From Scytolyngbya sp. HA4215-MV1 (GTDB lineage: Bacteria > Cyanobacteriota > Cyanobacteriia > Leptolyngbyales > Leptolyngbyaceae), in the NCBI GenBank assembly GCA_019359045.1, contig JAHHIA010000009.1, forward strand, positions 62,001 to 126,000: a stretch of DNA of 64,000 bases, written 5' to 3'. The position numbers and the translations under genes were made by a program. Positions 62,577 to 64,000 of the stretch are shown piece by piece. Position 1 is the first letter of the stretch, and each line of letters begins with the position of its first letter. The notes beneath the pieces are model-generated. The model did no database searches and had not been told where the DNA came from. It saw only the letters and a list, made by a program, of their open reading frames with translations.

Positions 62577-63602
62577 TTAGGTAGATGCTAAAAAGAGTTC
62601 ATCTTTCTGCCAAACAGCACACATTTTCATTAGTTTGGGAAGGGGTACTTCATGTTCTTTTAAGGAAGCCGCTGTTGCGTGAACAAGGGGATAGACTGAG
62701 GTTTGCTTAAGCCAACTCTTTTGCGTTAGATAATCCGGATTAAATTCTTGTTGATCGAGTAACCAAAAATCCACTTTATATTTTTTAGTAAACTGCTTAA
62801 TTTCAGACCTATCTAGACTATATTGTGCCCGCGCCAACGCCTCAGTTCGCTGAAGAAATTGACGATAATAGGCGGGTTGATAGGTAATGGCATACTTGCG
62901 TGCAACGAGCACCGATCGCTTAGCAAAACTGGGTAGCTCATCCGCTTCCAAAGCAAGTGAGGCAATTGAAATATCTTTCGGTTGTTTTTCTAAAAACTCT
63001 TAAAGACCTGCTCTTTTGCCGACACCATACTCTGGCAGAATATAAGGCTTGCCACTGAGTTTTATACCAATTTAAATTGAGAATGTGACACTTAGGAGAT
63101 CCCTAAGTCCCCCTTTTTAAGGGGGACTTCAAGACTGGCTTGGGTTTCCCCCCTTTTTTCTAGCGCAGCGGTGCATATAGCCTGTCGGCATGGCTTCGCT
63201 AAAGCGCGGGGGTTAGGGGGGATCTAGATCTGTCGCAAACACAAATCAAATTGGTATTAGAACTCCTGGATATAAAACAACCAATGAAGCAATTAGAAGC
63301 ATACTTGCAATCACAAACAGACCTTTTTGAGGAGAATGACCATTCAGTCTTTGATTGTCTCGATTCGGAATACTACCAACAATAACTGTCAAAACAATCC
63401 CTGACCCAATGCTCGTTGCGATCGGAATACTAAACTCCCTATATCGACTGGGCAAATAAAGTTTAAAAGCAACAAGATGAGCAATGAAAAACATCATCAA
63501 AGAACCCAGCAAAATATCTAGAAGAAGTTTGCTCTTGACTTCTAAAAGACTAATGAACGGAAATTTATAGTGATCCCATCTGGATTGTAAGAAAGGATTC
63601 CG
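62577..63602 (-). pseudogene. 5'-truncated membrane-protein gene, interrupted by a MITE and a nonsense codon
   Basis: On the minus strand, coding remnants read NPFLQSRWDHYKFPFISLLE, then hydrophobic segments (LLIASLVVLYPGVL), then after the inserted element KLSGKPYILPEYGVGKRAGL. A stop (63000-63002, TAA) sits where a Tyr/Glu-like codon is expected, and EFLEKQPKD...LPSFAKRSVLVA continues to a normal end at 62577. The N-terminal part of a polytopic membrane protein is missing; an in-frame stop lies at 63603-63605. Excising the element with one TTA restores ...YPGVLKLSGKPYILP in frame. The parent family resembles large uncharacterised cyanobacterial membrane proteins with a glycosyltransferase-like look. 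Confidence 0.8.
63065..63256. mobile_element. 192-bp MITE-like element with TACCAATTT inverted ends
   Basis: The element starts TACCAATTT (63065-63073) and ends AAATTGGTA (63248-63256), a nine-base perfect terminal inverted repeat. It is flanked by direct TTA triplets (63062-63064, 63257-63259). It has no ORF of note. Inside is a perfect AAGTCCCCCTT/AAGGGGGACTT hairpin (63105-63129) and GC-rich palindromic filler. It sits inside a broken membrane-protein gene, and precise removal plus one TTA restores the frame, which supports transposition. A truncated relative is at 161-200. Confidence 0.8.
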
Positions 63603-63658
63603 TTAGAAGGCTTTCTCTTAAAGCTCCTAAATCTCATAACTGATTTAGGACTGCTATA

Positions 63659-63715
63659 TGTTGTTGGTATTTTTGAAAGCTTTGCCCAGCAAAGCTTTCA
63701 AAAATACCAACAACA
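63659..63715. repeat. 27-bp-arm perfect hairpin containing dispersed repeat copy 2
   Basis: TGTTGTTGGTATTTTTGAAA plus GCTTTGC (63659-63685) is perfectly complementary to 63689-63715 across a three-base CCA loop. The right arm and the bases after it (63695-63728) repeat the 34 bases at 14388-14421 with one mismatch. It lies beside the truncated 5' end of the membrane-protein pseudogene. Nothing further is recognisable up to 64000, which is AT-rich. Confidence 0.7.
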
Positions 63716-64000
63716 CCTTTGAGACACTGCTAAATTCTGCAAGCTTCAAAGTTGTTTTATTTAGACTTGCCAAAGTAGAATTTGCGACTTTCCCGAAACT
63801 TCAGCAAAAGTCTTAAAAGGGATTGATTGAAATAATAAATTTTTAAAAAAAATCAAATATTTCTTTTCTAGGATCTCTCCATCAGGAGCGCGCATCCAAG
63901 ATCACTCACAACTCCCAGCAGAGTGGAGACACTTTGGCCATTCATGACAATAAAAAAATATTGTCTGAGAAAATTTACGGGCAAAGAACCTTAAAATCTC

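Noticed and set aside
1-64000. CRISPR arrays, tRNA, rRNA and prophage genes
   Set aside because: Looked for regularly spaced direct repeats, tRNA-like arms and phage structural genes by eye; none found. A tRNA scan would settle the RNA question.

Overview
The window is chromosomal DNA from a cyanobacterium, probably a filamentous Leptolyngbya- or Oscillatoria-like lineage. The HIP1 octamer GCGATCGC and its GATCG core recur throughout. Many genes belong to families found mainly in cyanobacteria: DUF1995, DUF3110, DUF4330, TIGR03792, a HetZ-type protein and a TamB-like giant protein. No rRNA, tRNA, CRISPR array or phage module was recognised. The lineage call is inference; the phylum call is firm.

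Region by region. 1-3.6 kb is accessory: the tail of a CHAT-domain gene, a truncated copy of a small mobile element, a small ORF, a TMEM175-type channel, a decayed TerB-like gene and an orphan HsdR_N-type nuclease-like gene. 3.6-14.2 kb holds a secreted phospholipase-D-like lipoprotein with an EF-hand and helix-hairpin-helix tail, a cysteine desulfurase with DUF1995, a Ser/Thr phosphatase, an M48 protease, DUF4330, a divergent alpha/beta hydrolase and several conserved hypotheticals. 14.4-18.3 kb is a TetR-EmrA-EmrB efflux locus. 18.3-26.3 kb is mostly metabolic: hydrolases, a VOC protein, a ferredoxin-MBL fusion, serA and prmA.

26.3-45.3 kb is a signalling island. On the minus strand lie a zinc-ribbon/kinase/WD40 protein, an SPFH protein and a large REC-GAF-GAF-kinase-REC-cyclase protein. 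After a 1.4 kb non-coding gap, four plus-strand genes follow with short gaps or overlap: a one-module NRPS (adenylation, carrier, thioester reductase), a membrane hybrid histidine kinase, a GAF-adenylate cyclase and a single-domain response regulator. A lipoprotein sugar-type binding protein comes next. This combination of a small-molecule synthase with sensor, cyclase and regulator is the best candidate for an undescribed system here.

45.6-49.8 kb encodes envelope proteins, including a translationally coupled lipoprotein, FHA-like protein and glycosyltransferase set. 50-62.5 kb has a Tat-type SUOX-like molybdoenzyme, murQ with DUF3110, tamB, larC, a TsaC/Sua5 protein and a HetZ-like protein. 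The last 1.5 kb is a dead membrane-protein gene interrupted by a 192-bp MITE-like element. Its terminal repeats and TTA target duplication are visible, and removing it restores the reading frame.
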